Made by a program: the position numbers and the translations under genes | Shown: in pieces, positions 19,603 to 28,245 of the stretch | Layout of the letters: every line of letters begins with the position of its first letter | How positions within the stretch are numbered: position 1 is the first letter of the stretch | Notes under the pieces: model-generated | What the model saw: the letters and a program-made list of their open reading frames with translations, nothing else | What the model was told of the DNA's origin: nothing | The model's database searches: none | Assembly: GCA_902793635.1 (NCBI GenBank) | Contig: CADBEA010000016.1 | Location: 1 to 48,245 of the forward strand | DNA: 48,245 nt | Source: an uncultured Erysipelotrichaceae bacterium | GTDB taxonomy: Bacteria; Bacillota_I; Bacilli_A; Erysipelotrichales; Erysipelotrichaceae | Direction: 5' to 3'

Positions 19603-21069
19603 ATGACTCTTATGAATGCCATGAAATACCAGCAGAATTTCACATATACCGAAAACGGCGCTCCGGCATACCGTTCAACCGGCAGTGCCCTTCTCGATCT
19701 TTTTTCTACGGCCGGTGCTTTGCGCGGCTGGCTGGAACAGGACATTGTCCTGGCTTTTCAGAAAGCGCTGATTGAAAACAGAACCCTGGCCATGCGGCTT
19801 GCCTTCTGGTGCCGTGACATCCGCGAAGGCCTGGGTGAAAGAACAGCCGGCCGCACCATGTTGAAAGTGCTGGCAAATCAGGAAAGCGAATCACTGAAAC
19901 AGTATCTGGATCTGATTCCGGAATACGGCCGATGGGACGATCTTTTTGTCCTGCTCGATACACCTTTGAAAGATGATGTCCTGCAGCTGATCAAAAGACA
20001 GCTGGCTGCCGACCTGCAGAACATGCGGGAAGAAAACAGCGTCAGCCTGCTTGGCAAATGGCTTCCGGGCATCAATGCCTCTTCATACAAAACCAGAAAG
20101 CTGGCAAAGGAAATCTGCACATCTCTGCAGATGAGCGAAAAAGAATACCGGCATACCCTTGCCGCTTTGCGTTCTTATCTGAATATCACGGAAAAGAATC
20201 TCAGCATGAAAACATACGGGAAACTGTGCTATTCGTCTGTACCCTCCTATGCGATGCACCGCTGCCGGAATGCTTTCATGCGGCATGACCATGAACGTTT
20301 CCTTGCCTATCTGCAGGCTGTTGAAGAAGGCCGTGAAGCGATCCGCAGCTCCGTGCTGTATCCCTATGACATTGTTGAGAAGTATCTGTATACCCTCAGC
20401 ATTTCCGATCCGGTCCTTGAAGCGCAGTGGAAAGCTCTGCCGGATTTCACGGACGGTGAAAACCGCATCCTCGTCATGGCTGACGTTTCCGGCTCGATGT
20501 TCGGCCGTCCCATGGCTTCCGCTGTCGGTCTGGCCATCTATTTCGCCGAACGGGCCAAAGGTCCGTTTCACAATCACTTCATGACTTTCTCCTATCGTCC
20601 TGAACTGACTGAGATCCGCGGTGCGTCTCTGTTCGACAGAGTCAGATCCGTTCAGAACGCGGACTGGGAAATGAACACCAACCTGGAAGCAGCCTTCATG
20701 CTGATACTGAAGACGGCGGTAAAGGCGAACCTTCCGCAGGAAGAGCTTCCGGACACGCTTGTCATCATTTCTGACATGCAGTTCGATGAATGTGTCTATG
20801 GCAAGAGCACATTGATCAGTGACGAAATGAAACGCCGTTTTGCCGGATACGGCTATACATTGCCGAAACTGGTGTTCTGGAATGTCAACAGCCGGCGGAG
20901 CACCTTCTTCGCAGACCAGAACAGCGAGAATATCATTCTTGCCAGCGGCCAGTCCGCTTCCGTCTTCTCTTCCCTCTGCCGATGCGACGCGCTGACGCCG
21001 TACGAATACATGTGCTCCGTCCTCAACAGCGAACGATACGAAAAGATTTCCATTAAACCAACAGTTTAA
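19603..21069 (+). CDS. DUF2828/TROVE-like protein with vWA domain
   Basis: About 488 residues. The N-terminal two thirds are helical repeats with FWCRDIREGLGERTAGR and LIPEYGRWDDL, motifs seen in DUF2828 and reminiscent of the TROVE ring of Ro60. The C-terminal third is a von Willebrand A domain with an intact MIDAS DVSGSMFG, and later TNLEAAF and ISDMQFD. Ro60-type proteins bind Y RNAs and misfolded RNAs and act in RNA quality control or degradation. That role here is inferred from likeness only. ATG at 19603 is chosen because GGAGG lies 8 bases upstream; the open frame before it runs through structured RNA. It has a strong terminator and is probably monocistronic. Confidence 0.78.
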   Translation: MTLMNAMKYQQNFTYTENGAPAYRSTGSALLDLFSTAGALRGWLEQDIVLAFQKALIENRTLAMRLAFWCRDIREGLGERTAGRTMLKVLANQESESLKQYLDLIPEYGRWDDLFVLLDTPLKDDVLQLIKRQLAADLQNMREENSVSLLGKWLPGINASSYKTRKLAKEICTSLQMSEKEYRHTLAALRSYLNITEKNLSMKTYGKLCYSSVPSYAMHRCRNAFMRHDHERFLAYLQAVEEGREAIRSSVLYPYDIVEKYLYTLSISDPVLEAQWKALPDFTDGENRILVMADVSGSMFGRPMASAVGLAIYFAERAKGPFHNHFMTFSYRPELTEIRGASLFDRVRSVQNADWEMNTNLEAAFMLILKTAVKANLPQEELPDTLVIISDMQFDECVYGKSTLISDEMKRRFAGYGYTLPKLVFWNVNSRRSTFFADQNSENIILASGQSASVFSSLCRCDALTPYEYMCSVLNSERYEKISIKPTV

Positions 21070-21087
21070 TGGAAATTTTATTTTTTT
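21046..21087 (+). terminator. Terminator of the DUF2828 gene
   Basis: A perfect 13-bp stem (21046-21058 with 21064-21076), 5-base loop, then a T-rich run. The last eight codons lie within the hairpin. Confidence 0.85.
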
Positions 21088-21088
21088 A

Positions 21089-21097
21089 TGCTATATT
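21089..21097 (+). promoter_or_regulatory. Extended -10 box for the small HTH gene
   Basis: TGCTATATT directly follows the T run of the preceding terminator. It predicts a leader of about 100 bases before the HTH start. Confidence 0.4.
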
Positions 21098-21204
21098 GTT
21101 TCTGCAGTACAAAAGTATCCAATGTACTTCATGTAGAGATGTTATTAAAAATCCGAACGTATTTTTTCTATTGTTTACAGATCTTAATGCTGAGGAGGTA
21201 CATG

Positions 21205-21477
21205 ATGAACGGATACATCTGCCCTGTCATCGATGTAAAAAAGACAGGAAAAAGAATTCAGGAGCTGCGCGAACAGAACGGTATGTCTGTCAAAACCCTG
21301 CAGGAGATTCTCGGATTTACTTCACCGCAGGCCATCTACAAATGGCAGTGGGGACAGGCCCTGCCGGATATCGCAAACCTGTTATTTCTGGCCAGATTAT
21401 GGCACGTAAATGTAGAAAACATCCTTGTTCTTGCGAACGAGGATGTTTTTCTTTTCTGTTACTGTTTTCTGAGATAA
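21205..21477 (+). CDS. Small XRE-type HTH protein with its terminator inside the coding region
   Basis: A 90-residue protein (ATG at 21202 is the alternative start; GAGGAGG lies 3 or 6 bases upstream). The HTH spans about residues 12-70: KKTGKRIQELREQNGMS, then TLQEILGFTSPQAIYKWQWG, with LFLARLWHVNVENILV after it. It resembles small Firmicute HTH regulators and has no second domain. A 15-bp terminator hairpin with T run (21416-21456) lies before the TAA at 21475-21477. A transcript ending there lacks the last 7-8 codons and the stop. The 3' end also overlaps the convergent methyltransferase gene by 19 bases. Its target is unknown. Confidence 0.78.
   Translation: MNGYICPVIDVKKTGKRIQELREQNGMSVKTLQEILGFTSPQAIYKWQWGQALPDIANLLFLARLWHVNVENILVLANEDVFLFCYCFLR
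21416..21456 (+). terminator. Terminator within the HTH reading frame
   Basis: A 15-bp stem with one G-U pair (21416-21430 with 21435-21449), TTGC loop, followed by TTTTTCTTTTC. It could also serve the convergent methyltransferase gene on the minus strand. Confidence 0.85.
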
Positions 21478-22046
21478 GCATACAGCCAGCGGAAGTCAGG
21501 CTGTCCGGGATGTTCGTTGCCGAAGATGCCGGTTCTGACTGTCACCAGTTCCGGAAACTTCGCCAGCGTGGCGGCGAATCTGTCCTCGGTCATATAAGTG
21601 TAATACCGCTTGCCGAGATAACCGTCCTGATCTCCGTATTTGAAATTGACATACAGCACAGCACCGGGTTTCATGGCTCTGATCATCTTCGGGAATACTT
21701 CCAGCAGTCTGTCATATTCCAGATGCATGATCGAAGCGGAGGCGTAAATGCCGTCATACACCTCTTCGGCTGCCAGTTCGTTGAATTCCATGCATGTCAC
21801 CGGGGTATGCAGATATTCCGAGGCAAGCCGGCACATTTCCGAAGAGCCGTCCGTCGGATCGACAAGGAAACCTTTTTCACGGAAATAGGCCGTGTCCCTT
21901 CCCGAACCGCAGCCGAAGTCAAGGATCCTGTCTCCTTCTTTCAGGAAGGAGAGAAAGGTATCCTGATTGGTGCGCTCGGTAATGGTGAAGGCATCCTGGA
22001 AGCACTTCTCAGCTTTTTCATTAAAATACTCAATTGTTGTGTTCAT
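21459..22046 (-). CDS. Class I SAM-dependent methyltransferase
   Basis: A 195-residue Rossmann-fold methyltransferase. Motif I is ILDFGCGSGRDTAYF, the acidic residue ending the next strand is in VDPTDGS, and later motifs read YDGIYASASIMHL and MKPGAVLYVNFKYG. The length and the N-terminal EYFNEKAEKC helix match the small Methyltransf_25/11 proteins that modify unknown small molecules or tRNA. AAGGAAACAG precedes ATG. It lies 15 bases after the aldo/keto reductase stop on the same strand, so co-transcription is likely. Confidence 0.87.
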   Translation of the reverse strand: MNTTIEYFNEKAEKCFQDAFTITERTNQDTFLSFLKEGDRILDFGCGSGRDTAYFREKGFLVDPTDGSSEMCRLASEYLHTPVTCMEFNELAAEEVYDGIYASASIMHLEYDRLLEVFPKMIRAMKPGAVLYVNFKYGDQDGYLGKRYYTYMTEDRFAATLAKFPELVTVRTGIFGNEHPGQPDFRWLYAYLRKQ

Positions 22047-22061
22047 CTGTTTCCTTAAAAA

Positions 22062-23198
22062 TCAATGTTCATAATGGGCCGCGACATCCTTCAGGAAGTC
22101 AATGATGGTCAGGTGCTGCGGGCAGACACCTTCACACTGACCGCACTGAATGCAGTCACTGGCTTTGCCGAATTTACTGCTGAGGATCTCATAATTGGTG
22201 AAGTTGATCGTCCATCCCTTCTCATCCAGCTTTTCCCGCATGTCTTCATTGTAAATGGAGAAATACTGCGGAATAGCGATATGCATCGGGCAGCCTTCCG
22301 TGCAGTAGGAACAGCCGGTACACGGAATGGCGATCTGATTGTTGATGATCTCAGCGGCTTTGAAGCAGATCTTCTTTTCTTCCTCATTCAGCGGAACAAA
22401 GTCCTGCATATAGCTGGTGTTGTCGTTCAGCTGTTCCAGATTGCTCATACCGGAAAGAACGACCATGACATTGTCCAGACTTGCCGCGAAACGGATCGCC
22501 CAGCTCGGAATGGAAGCCTGTGGTGCGTAGTCCTTCATCAGCTTCTCAGCTTCCGCCGGAACGTTGGCCAGTGTGCCGCCCTTGACCGGTTCCATGACGA
22601 TGACCGGCTTGCCGTGTTTTTTGGCGACTTCATAACAAGCCCGGGAACGGATCCACTGGCTTTCCCAGTCGAGATAGTTCAGCTGCAGCTGCACGAATTC
22701 CATCTCCGGATGTTTTGTCAGAATTTCCTCCAGCAGTTCCGGTGTGTCATGGAACGAGAAGCCGACATGCTTAACAAGGCCTGCCTCCTTCTTTTCCAGC
22801 AGCCAGCTGAAGCAGTCAAACTGCTCATATTTGCCGATCATGCTTTCTTCGATGCCGTGCAGCAGATAATAATCAAAATAGCCGGCACCGGTCTTGTTCA
22901 GCTGCTCATTGAATACCTTGTCACGGTCTTCCAGGGAGTTGAAGAAACCGGCATGCAGTTTCGTCGCAAGCGTGAAGCTCTCACGCGGGTATCTGTCGAC
23001 CAGCGCTTCTTTCGCAACTCTCTCGGATGCGAAACCGTTGTACATCCAGGCTGTGTCAAAATAAGTAAAGCCTCTTTCCATAAACAGATCAACCATTTTC
23101 TTGACCTGTTCGACATCAACATCGGCAGCGTTGTTTTTGTCATTTCTCGGCAATCTCATTAAACCAAATCCAAGTTTCTTTTCGGGTTTGAATTCCAT
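22062..23198 (-). CDS. Aldo/keto reductase with ferredoxin-type Fe-S domain
   Basis: About 378 residues. Residues 1-280 form an aldo/keto reductase TIM barrel with the catalytic Tyr in FDTAWMYNG and the conserved YYLLHG histidine region. Residues 280-378 carry two ferredoxin-like cysteine clusters, CTGCSYCTEGCP and CIQCGQCEGVCP, likely binding 4Fe-4S centres. This fusion is common in anaerobic Firmicutes; the electron path and substrate are unknown. I chose ATG at 23198, which has GAGGAG 9 bases upstream, over an in-frame start 7 codons earlier that lacks a ribosome site. Confidence 0.9.
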   Translation of the reverse strand: MEFKPEKKLGFGLMRLPRNDKNNAADVDVEQVKKMVDLFMERGFTYFDTAWMYNGFASERVAKEALVDRYPRESFTLATKLHAGFFNSLEDRDKVFNEQLNKTGAGYFDYYLLHGIEESMIGKYEQFDCFSWLLEKKEAGLVKHVGFSFHDTPELLEEILTKHPEMEFVQLQLNYLDWESQWIRSRACYEVAKKHGKPVIVMEPVKGGTLANVPAEAEKLMKDYAPQASIPSWAIRFAASLDNVMVVLSGMSNLEQLNDNTSYMQDFVPLNEEEKKICFKAAEIINNQIAIPCTGCSYCTEGCPMHIAIPQYFSIYNEDMREKLDEKGWTINFTNYEILSSKFGKASDCIQCGQCEGVCPQHLTIIDFLKDVAAHYEH

Positions 23199-23290
23199 AT
23201 CATCACACTCCTCTTCCAAGTTTATTTTAGCAACTGTTTTTGCCTGCTTCCAATACTATCTGACTATGACTGGCTATAACTGAAATACAT

Positions 23291-23317
23291 AAAAGGCCGT
23301 ATTCACTGAATACAGCC
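23291..23317 (-). terminator. Terminator of the first ROK gene
   Basis: A 10-bp stem with one G-U pair and a 3-base loop (23295-23304 with 23308-23317), followed by TTTT on the minus strand. Confidence 0.7.
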
Positions 23318-23329
23318 TCATGTGTATGA

Positions 23330-24283
23330 TTATCCTTCCTGGTGCAGCAGCCAGTTGTATACGGCACCTACCATGTTGGCATCGGCACTGAATGTGCAGA
23401 TGTCCAGTTCTGTCTCCGGCATGCCGAAGGCATCCATCAGCGGCCGGAACTTGTTGTACTCTGCCTTCACATCTTTGAGAAGCCGCGGATTGCGGGAGAC
23501 ACCGCCGCCCAGCACGATCTTCACCGGATCGATGACCATCTTCAGATTGATGATGACCTGGGTCAGATTGCCGAGCCATTTCTCATAGACCGCACAGGTA
23601 ACAGGATCACCGTCCTCGATCCACTGGAAGACATCTTTGCCGGTATAAATCGGCAGATTCGGATCCGGTTCACCCTGAGCCATGAAACGTGATACTTCAA
23701 ACTGCGCCGGACTCATGCCTTTGGCAAGCGCGACCATCATCAGAAGTGCGCTGGTCGATCCGCCGCCGGCTGCCAGATTGTCCATGCCATAGGAACCCGG
23801 ATGGGCAAGCAGACCGCTGATTTCACCGGATGCGAAATGCGCGCCTTTGCGCAGTTTGCCGTCCATGATCACACCGCCGCCCAGGCCGCTGCCGATAATG
23901 ATCGCCGCAGCGTCGCTGACACCCTGCAGAGAACCTTTCCAGGCTTCCGCAAGAATTGCCGACTTGGCGTCGTTTTCCACAGCAACCGGTACATCGACCT
24001 TGTCTTTCAGCAGTTCAAAAAGGTTCTTTCCGCCCATGGCCTGCGTATATGCCCCGCCGGAATAGAGATATCCGGTATCACTGTCGATTACGCCCGGCAT
24101 CGAAATGGCAATACCGCAAACCTCGCCGCGATACTTTTCATACAGATCGGCAATGACCTGAACAAAGTCGTCACTGCTCTTCAGCGGAGCGGGAATTTCA
24201 CCGCGGTCGCTGATAACCGCGTCATCGTCCATCACACAGTGCTTGACAAAGGTACCGCCGAAATCCATCGCTAAATATTTCAT
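23330..24283 (-). CDS. ROK family sugar kinase
   Basis: A 317-residue ROK protein, probably an ATP-dependent hexose or amino-sugar kinase. The ATP phosphate loop is MDFGGTFVKH, the catalytic aspartate is in VENDAKSA, and the glycine-rich GSGLGGGVI is present. The usual CxCGxxGC zinc motif of ROK kinases is absent; the corresponding region reads HPGSYGMDNLAAGGG. There is no HTH, so it is not a NagC-type repressor. GGAGG precedes ATG. It lies 54 bases after the amidohydrolase gene with a TATAAT between them, so it may be read from both promoters. Confidence 0.87.
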   Translation of the reverse strand: MKYLAMDFGGTFVKHCVMDDDAVISDRGEIPAPLKSSDDFVQVIADLYEKYRGEVCGIAISMPGVIDSDTGYLYSGGAYTQAMGGKNLFELLKDKVDVPVAVENDAKSAILAEAWKGSLQGVSDAAAIIIGSGLGGGVIMDGKLRKGAHFASGEISGLLAHPGSYGMDNLAAGGGSTSALLMMVALAKGMSPAQFEVSRFMAQGEPDPNLPIYTGKDVFQWIEDGDPVTCAVYEKWLGNLTQVIINLKMVIDPVKIVLGGGVSRNPRLLKDVKAEYNKFRPLMDAFGMPETELDICTFSADANMVGAVYNWLLHQEG

Positions 24284-24337
24284 AATGATTATTCCTCCGT
24301 GCTGTTTCCGTTTTTATTATATAGAATTATCGCTGTT

Positions 24338-25606
24338 TTACAGATCTTCGCTTTTTTCCGTTGGATAGGAGATACCGTCTTTCATGACAAAGGCACAGTC
24401 GAGAAGCGCTTTGGAATCATGCAGCAGATCTCGGCTCCATGCGGAAATATCGGCGTTCTTGCCGGCTTCGATCGTGCCGGTAAATGCGTCGATGCCAAGA
24501 ATCTCGGCATTGACTTTCGTGGCCGCCTGCAGGGTCCGGAAAGGATCCATGCCGCTGCGCAGCCAGGCGTCATATTCCCAGCCGCTGTCATAGTTCTGAT
24601 GATTGGCGACAAAGTCAGTGCCGTAGCCAAGTTTGATCTTACTGGCGACGATGACTTTGCGGCCGGCAACCAGACGGTCCTTGTACAGTTCCAGTTTGGC
24701 GCGGAATTCCGGCTGTTTGTCCTTCAGTTTTTCCGGATCATAGTGCACCGCTTCGTCATACGGACAGAAGGTCGGCACCAGATACGCACCTTTTTCAACA
24801 AACAGTTCAGCTGTTTCTTCATCCATCAAAGATCCGTGTTCACAGCCATCAATTCCCATTTCCAGCATGGTCCGCATCATTTCCGGTGCGTAGACATGAG
24901 CTGTCACGGTCGTGCCGAGTTCATGGGCGGTTCTGATCACCGCCTGAAGTTCCTCGTCGTTCATCTGTTTCTGCAGAGGCGTATCGTTCGGTGTGAAGAA
25001 GCCGCCGGTTGCCATGATCTTGATGAAGTCAGCACCGTATTTGACCTGTTCCCTGACCGCATTGGTAAAGAAGTCTTTGCCTGTCCCGCAAACCGGCTTC
25101 ATACTCTGCAGCAATGCGGCTGCCCGCGGATTGCCGGCATAGCTCTGGGAAGCATCGCCATGTGAGCCCGGCGCGCAGAGACTCAGCGGTGCCGCAATGA
25201 TCCTGGCACCATGAAACAGACCTTTGTCGATAGCGTTGCGGACATCCACGACACCATAGCCGACACCGTTGATGTTGCCCATGTGGCGAACACTGGTAAA
25301 GCCGCGGGCCAGGGCCTTCTGCGCGCAGCGCAGGATGGCCAGCGTTTTCATTTCTTCCGACGTTTCATAAACTTCCGCCCGGATGCGGTGCCAGTCCAGA
25401 TAATCCATATGCATGTGGGCATCGATCATACCCGGTGTCACGGTCAGCCGGCTGAGATCGATGACTTCCGCCTCTTCCGGTATTTCCGCACTGTCACTGA
25501 CTTCCAGAATCTTTCCGTCCCGGATCAGGATCATTTTGTTTTCCTGCAGTTCGGCATGAATGCCGTCATACAGTTTTCCGCAGATAATTACTTTCAAATC
25601 ACGCAT
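24338..25606 (-). CDS. Amidohydrolase family protein
   Basis: About 422 residues, a metal-dependent amidohydrolase of the imidazolonepropionase-like/prolidase-like group. The first metal motif HMHMD follows the small N-terminal beta domain (PGMIDAHMHMDY). The carboxylated lysine is likely in FIKIMATGG, with the later ligand histidines in VTAHVYAPE and GCEHGS and the aspartate in YGTDFV. No signal peptide is seen. ATG at 25606 overlaps the end of the upstream gene by 8 bases and has CGGAG upstream; an earlier in-frame start is less likely. The substrate is unknown. Confidence 0.87.
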   Translation of the reverse strand: MRDLKVIICGKLYDGIHAELQENKMILIRDGKILEVSDSAEIPEEAEVIDLSRLTVTPGMIDAHMHMDYLDWHRIRAEVYETSEEMKTLAILRCAQKALARGFTSVRHMGNINGVGYGVVDVRNAIDKGLFHGARIIAAPLSLCAPGSHGDASQSYAGNPRAAALLQSMKPVCGTGKDFFTNAVREQVKYGADFIKIMATGGFFTPNDTPLQKQMNDEELQAVIRTAHELGTTVTAHVYAPEMMRTMLEMGIDGCEHGSLMDEETAELFVEKGAYLVPTFCPYDEAVHYDPEKLKDKQPEFRAKLELYKDRLVAGRKVIVASKIKLGYGTDFVANHQNYDSGWEYDAWLRSGMDPFRTLQAATKVNAEILGIDAFTGTIEAGKNADISAWSRDLLHDSKALLDCAFVMKDGISYPTEKSEDL

Positions 25607-26060
25607 TGTTCTGTTCTCCGTTATGTTCAAGACAGTACTGTTTCAGATGTTCCTTCAGATACAGATACCGTTCTTCCTTTTCTTTTCTCTGGAAATGTTC
25701 TTCCCGCTTCTGCATGGCGCAGTTGTCATAATTCAGTTCTTCAGAAAACTGCTCGCTGGTCAGATCAAACAGATGTTTTCCCACTTTGTTAAAACAGTGG
25801 AAGCCGCCCTCCGGCAGAGGAATGCCGTATACATCGCCGCCAAAGATATCTTGGGCGAGAAAGGCCGTAATTGCACAGGCGCCAAGGGTCTTATGCGAGC
25901 AGGCAAAATCCTTTCTGAGCCGGGGTGTGCAGGTATATTCACACCAGACATTCAGTAGGGCATCGTAGAGGTCCTGCGGGGTATGAATGCCCGGATATTC
26001 CGTCTGCTCTGACATCAGTCCGGTATCTTCACTGCCGTAATAACCGCGTACCATGATCAT
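25599..26060 (-). CDS. YunG-like small protein, possible Cys-His-Asp hydrolase fold
   Basis: A 153-residue protein resembling the uncharacterised YunG group. A cysteine in LGACAITAFLAQDIFGG, a histidine in GGFHCFNKVG and an aspartate in FDLTSEQF are spaced as in papain/transglutaminase-like folds, though activity is not established. The C terminus is a charged helix (KREEHFQRKEKEER). Its ATG overlaps the stop of the GH31 gene (ATGA) and its end overlaps the amidohydrolase start, so it is translated with both. What a YunG-like protein does between two catabolic enzymes is unclear. Confidence 0.62.
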   Translation of the reverse strand: MIMVRGYYGSEDTGLMSEQTEYPGIHTPQDLYDALLNVWCEYTCTPRLRKDFACSHKTLGACAITAFLAQDIFGGDVYGIPLPEGGFHCFNKVGKHLFDLTSEQFSEELNYDNCAMQKREEHFQRKEKEERYLYLKEHLKQYCLEHNGEQNNA

Positions 26061-28051
26061 TTGTCCGTCACTTTCCGGAAGACAGGAATGGAATCCAGCG
26101 GTGCTTCAGCAAGAACTGTCTGAGAGCCTTCGTATTCCTTCTGATCTCTGATATCGATCCATTTTCCTTCCGGAAGATAGACTTCTCTTGCGAAGGTATT
26201 CAGACTCAGAACAGGTGCGACAAGATATTCACTGCCGAACATGTACTGATCATAAATATTCCAGCACTTCTCATCTTCCGGGAATTCGTAGAACATCGCC
26301 CGCAACAATGGTGAACCGTTCTCATGCGCTTCCCGGAAAATCTCCTTCAGATAATCCTTCATGCCAAGACGGATATCCAGGTGTTTTCTCATGATGCGGT
26401 AGTTTTCTTCGCCGTAGCTCCACATCTCGTTGGCATGACCGGTATGCAGATAGCCGCCGCCCCAGTTACGGTCATCGAGCGGTTTGATGTCGATTGGTCC
26501 CCGCTCACCATGCAGACGGAGAACAGACGTATAGACCGCGAATTCAAACCAGCGGATCAGCAGCTGCTGGAAATCCGGATCCTGCCAGTCGGCTGTCATG
26601 AAGCCGCCGATGTCCGTCGTCCACCAGGGAATGCCGGCCAGACCCATATTGATGCCGCACTGCAGCTGATCCCGCAGTGATTCAAAGGTACTCGGCACAT
26701 CACCGCTCCAGACGACATTGCCGTATTTCTGGGAGCCTGCCCAGCAGGATCTGAGCAGATTGACCGGTGTATTCACACCGTCCTTCATCTGATTGTCATA
26801 GATTGCCCGGCTGTAGAACTGCGGATAGATATTGGAGCAGGCCAGCGCCGGTCCGATGTAATAACGGTAATGGTCAAAGTCATATTTGACAAAATCCGGT
26901 TCAGCGTTGTCCAGCCAGACCATATCGATACCATAGTCGAGATAATTCTTCTTTACTTTCTCATAGAGATACGCCCGTGCCTCCGGATTGGTGCAGTCAA
27001 TTTCCACACAGTCACCCTGGTAGTCATAGGTCTGCGCGCCGCCCCGCTCGGTGCGGATCAAAAGTCCCTTCTCCCACATCTCGGCAAAGTTCTCACTCTT
27101 TTTATCGACTGACGGCCATACGGAGACGCATACTTTGATGCCCATTTCATGCAGTTCATCCACCATCGCTTTCGGATCCGGCCAGTAGGTCTGATCGAAG
27201 CGCCAGTCACCCTGATACGGCCAGTGGAAGAAATCAATGACGATGGCATCAAGAGGAATATTGCGCTTTTTGTATTCTCTTGCGACGGACAGAACTTCTT
27301 CCTGACTGCGGTAGCGCAGCTTGCACTGCCAGAGACCCATCAGATCTTCCGGAAATTCGGAAGCGCGGCCGCTGACATCGGTATAGTTCTTCAGAAGTTC
27401 CTTCGGTGCATCACCGACTGTAACCCAATAGTCCAGTTCCTTTACAGCTTCGACTCGGTATTCCGTGATATTCATGCCAAAGGAAACACGGCCGACGGCC
27501 GGTGTATTCAGCAGCAGACCATAGCCTTTGCTGGAAATCATAAACGGCACACTGACCTGCGAGTTTCTCTGTTCCAGATCGAGAATACAACCCTTGAGAT
27601 CGGTATTGGCCTGCTGGTACTGGCCCATGCCGAAGATTTTCTCATGCGGATCGGAATCGAATTTCTGGACGATCCGGTAATCACCGCCGACATACGGGGT
27701 ATACTCACGGTTGATATATTTCAGACAGCGGCTTTCATTGACCAGTGTTCCTTCATAATTCCGGAAATACTCCTGGAAGATCACCTTACCGTCTTTCAGT
27801 ACCTTCATCACACTCTGCGCGTTGACGATGACACTGATACGGCCGTTTCTGATTTCGGCGGTACTGCCATCCTCACTGACTGATATTTCTGCCGGAAGAT
27901 TTGCCACTTTTTCCGTCAATGCCCAGTTTTCACCGCTGAAACGCGGATACATGGTGGCGCGGATCCGCAGGGAGTCCTTTCCCCATGGCTCGATCCGCAG
28001 TGTCTCACCCTGGTGTCTGACAAATAAAGCTCTTTCTTCGCATATAAACAT
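26057..28051 (-). CDS. GH31 family glycosidase
   Basis: A 664-residue glycoside hydrolase of family 31 (alpha-glucosidase, alpha-xylosidase, sulfoquinovosidase and related enzymes). The N-terminal beta-sandwich (about 1-200) is followed by the TIM barrel. The nucleophile aspartate is in MVWLDNAEPD and the acid/base aspartate in VWSGDVPSTF. LFSAPVL-type signature residues appear near the end (SEYLVAPVLS). No signal peptide is present, so it acts inside the cell on imported oligosaccharides. The start is read at 28051; a possible promoter lies at 28084-28113. Substrate preference cannot be assigned. Confidence 0.9.
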   Translation of the reverse strand: MFICEERALFVRHQGETLRIEPWGKDSLRIRATMYPRFSGENWALTEKVANLPAEISVSEDGSTAEIRNGRISVIVNAQSVMKVLKDGKVIFQEYFRNYEGTLVNESRCLKYINREYTPYVGGDYRIVQKFDSDPHEKIFGMGQYQQANTDLKGCILDLEQRNSQVSVPFMISSKGYGLLLNTPAVGRVSFGMNITEYRVEAVKELDYWVTVGDAPKELLKNYTDVSGRASEFPEDLMGLWQCKLRYRSQEEVLSVAREYKKRNIPLDAIVIDFFHWPYQGDWRFDQTYWPDPKAMVDELHEMGIKVCVSVWPSVDKKSENFAEMWEKGLLIRTERGGAQTYDYQGDCVEIDCTNPEARAYLYEKVKKNYLDYGIDMVWLDNAEPDFVKYDFDHYRYYIGPALACSNIYPQFYSRAIYDNQMKDGVNTPVNLLRSCWAGSQKYGNVVWSGDVPSTFESLRDQLQCGINMGLAGIPWWTTDIGGFMTADWQDPDFQQLLIRWFEFAVYTSVLRLHGERGPIDIKPLDDRNWGGGYLHTGHANEMWSYGEENYRIMRKHLDIRLGMKDYLKEIFREAHENGSPLLRAMFYEFPEDEKCWNIYDQYMFGSEYLVAPVLSLNTFAREVYLPEGKWIDIRDQKEYEGSQTVLAEAPLDSIPVFRKVTDK

Positions 28052-28083
28052 ATGATTCTGTCTCCTGTCTTTTTCTTACTTCC

Positions 28084-28113
28084 AGTATAAAGCCAAACAG
28101 TTTCATTTCTGAA
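28084..28113 (-). promoter_or_regulatory. Promoter of the GH31 operon
   Basis: On the minus strand TTCAGA and TATACT are separated by 18 bases, about 35 bases ahead of the GH31 start. Confidence 0.45.
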
Positions 28114-28154
28114 CGAACTTCCGCAGAAATGATTCTCCGTCCCGGAATACAGCA

Positions 28155-28177
28155 AATGTAAACCGCCATGTTACATT
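28155..28177. promoter_or_regulatory. Inverted repeat AATGTAA-N9-TTACATT between divergent genes
   Basis: A 7-bp perfect inverted repeat with a 9-base spacer lies between the GH31 operon and the HTH gene, about 70 bases before the latter. It is a plausible operator for the neighbouring HTH regulator. Confidence 0.4.
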
Positions 28178-28245
28178 ATGAACACGCTGTTTTCTTGAGA
28201 TACCAGATTTCCGCCAATACAATAAAGGCAGAAAGGAAACAACCA

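Noticed and set aside
21088-21204. Longer start for the small HTH protein, adding about 39 residues.
   Set aside because: The extra stretch has no ribosome site and includes the GAGGAGG that fits the start at 21202/21205.
27149-27883. A 244-codon open frame antisense to the GH31 gene, and several similar long antisense frames such as 22065-23162, 30239-31273 and 35188-36114.
   Set aside because: Each is a shadow of a conserved gene on the opposite strand, lacking a ribosome site and recognisable motifs.
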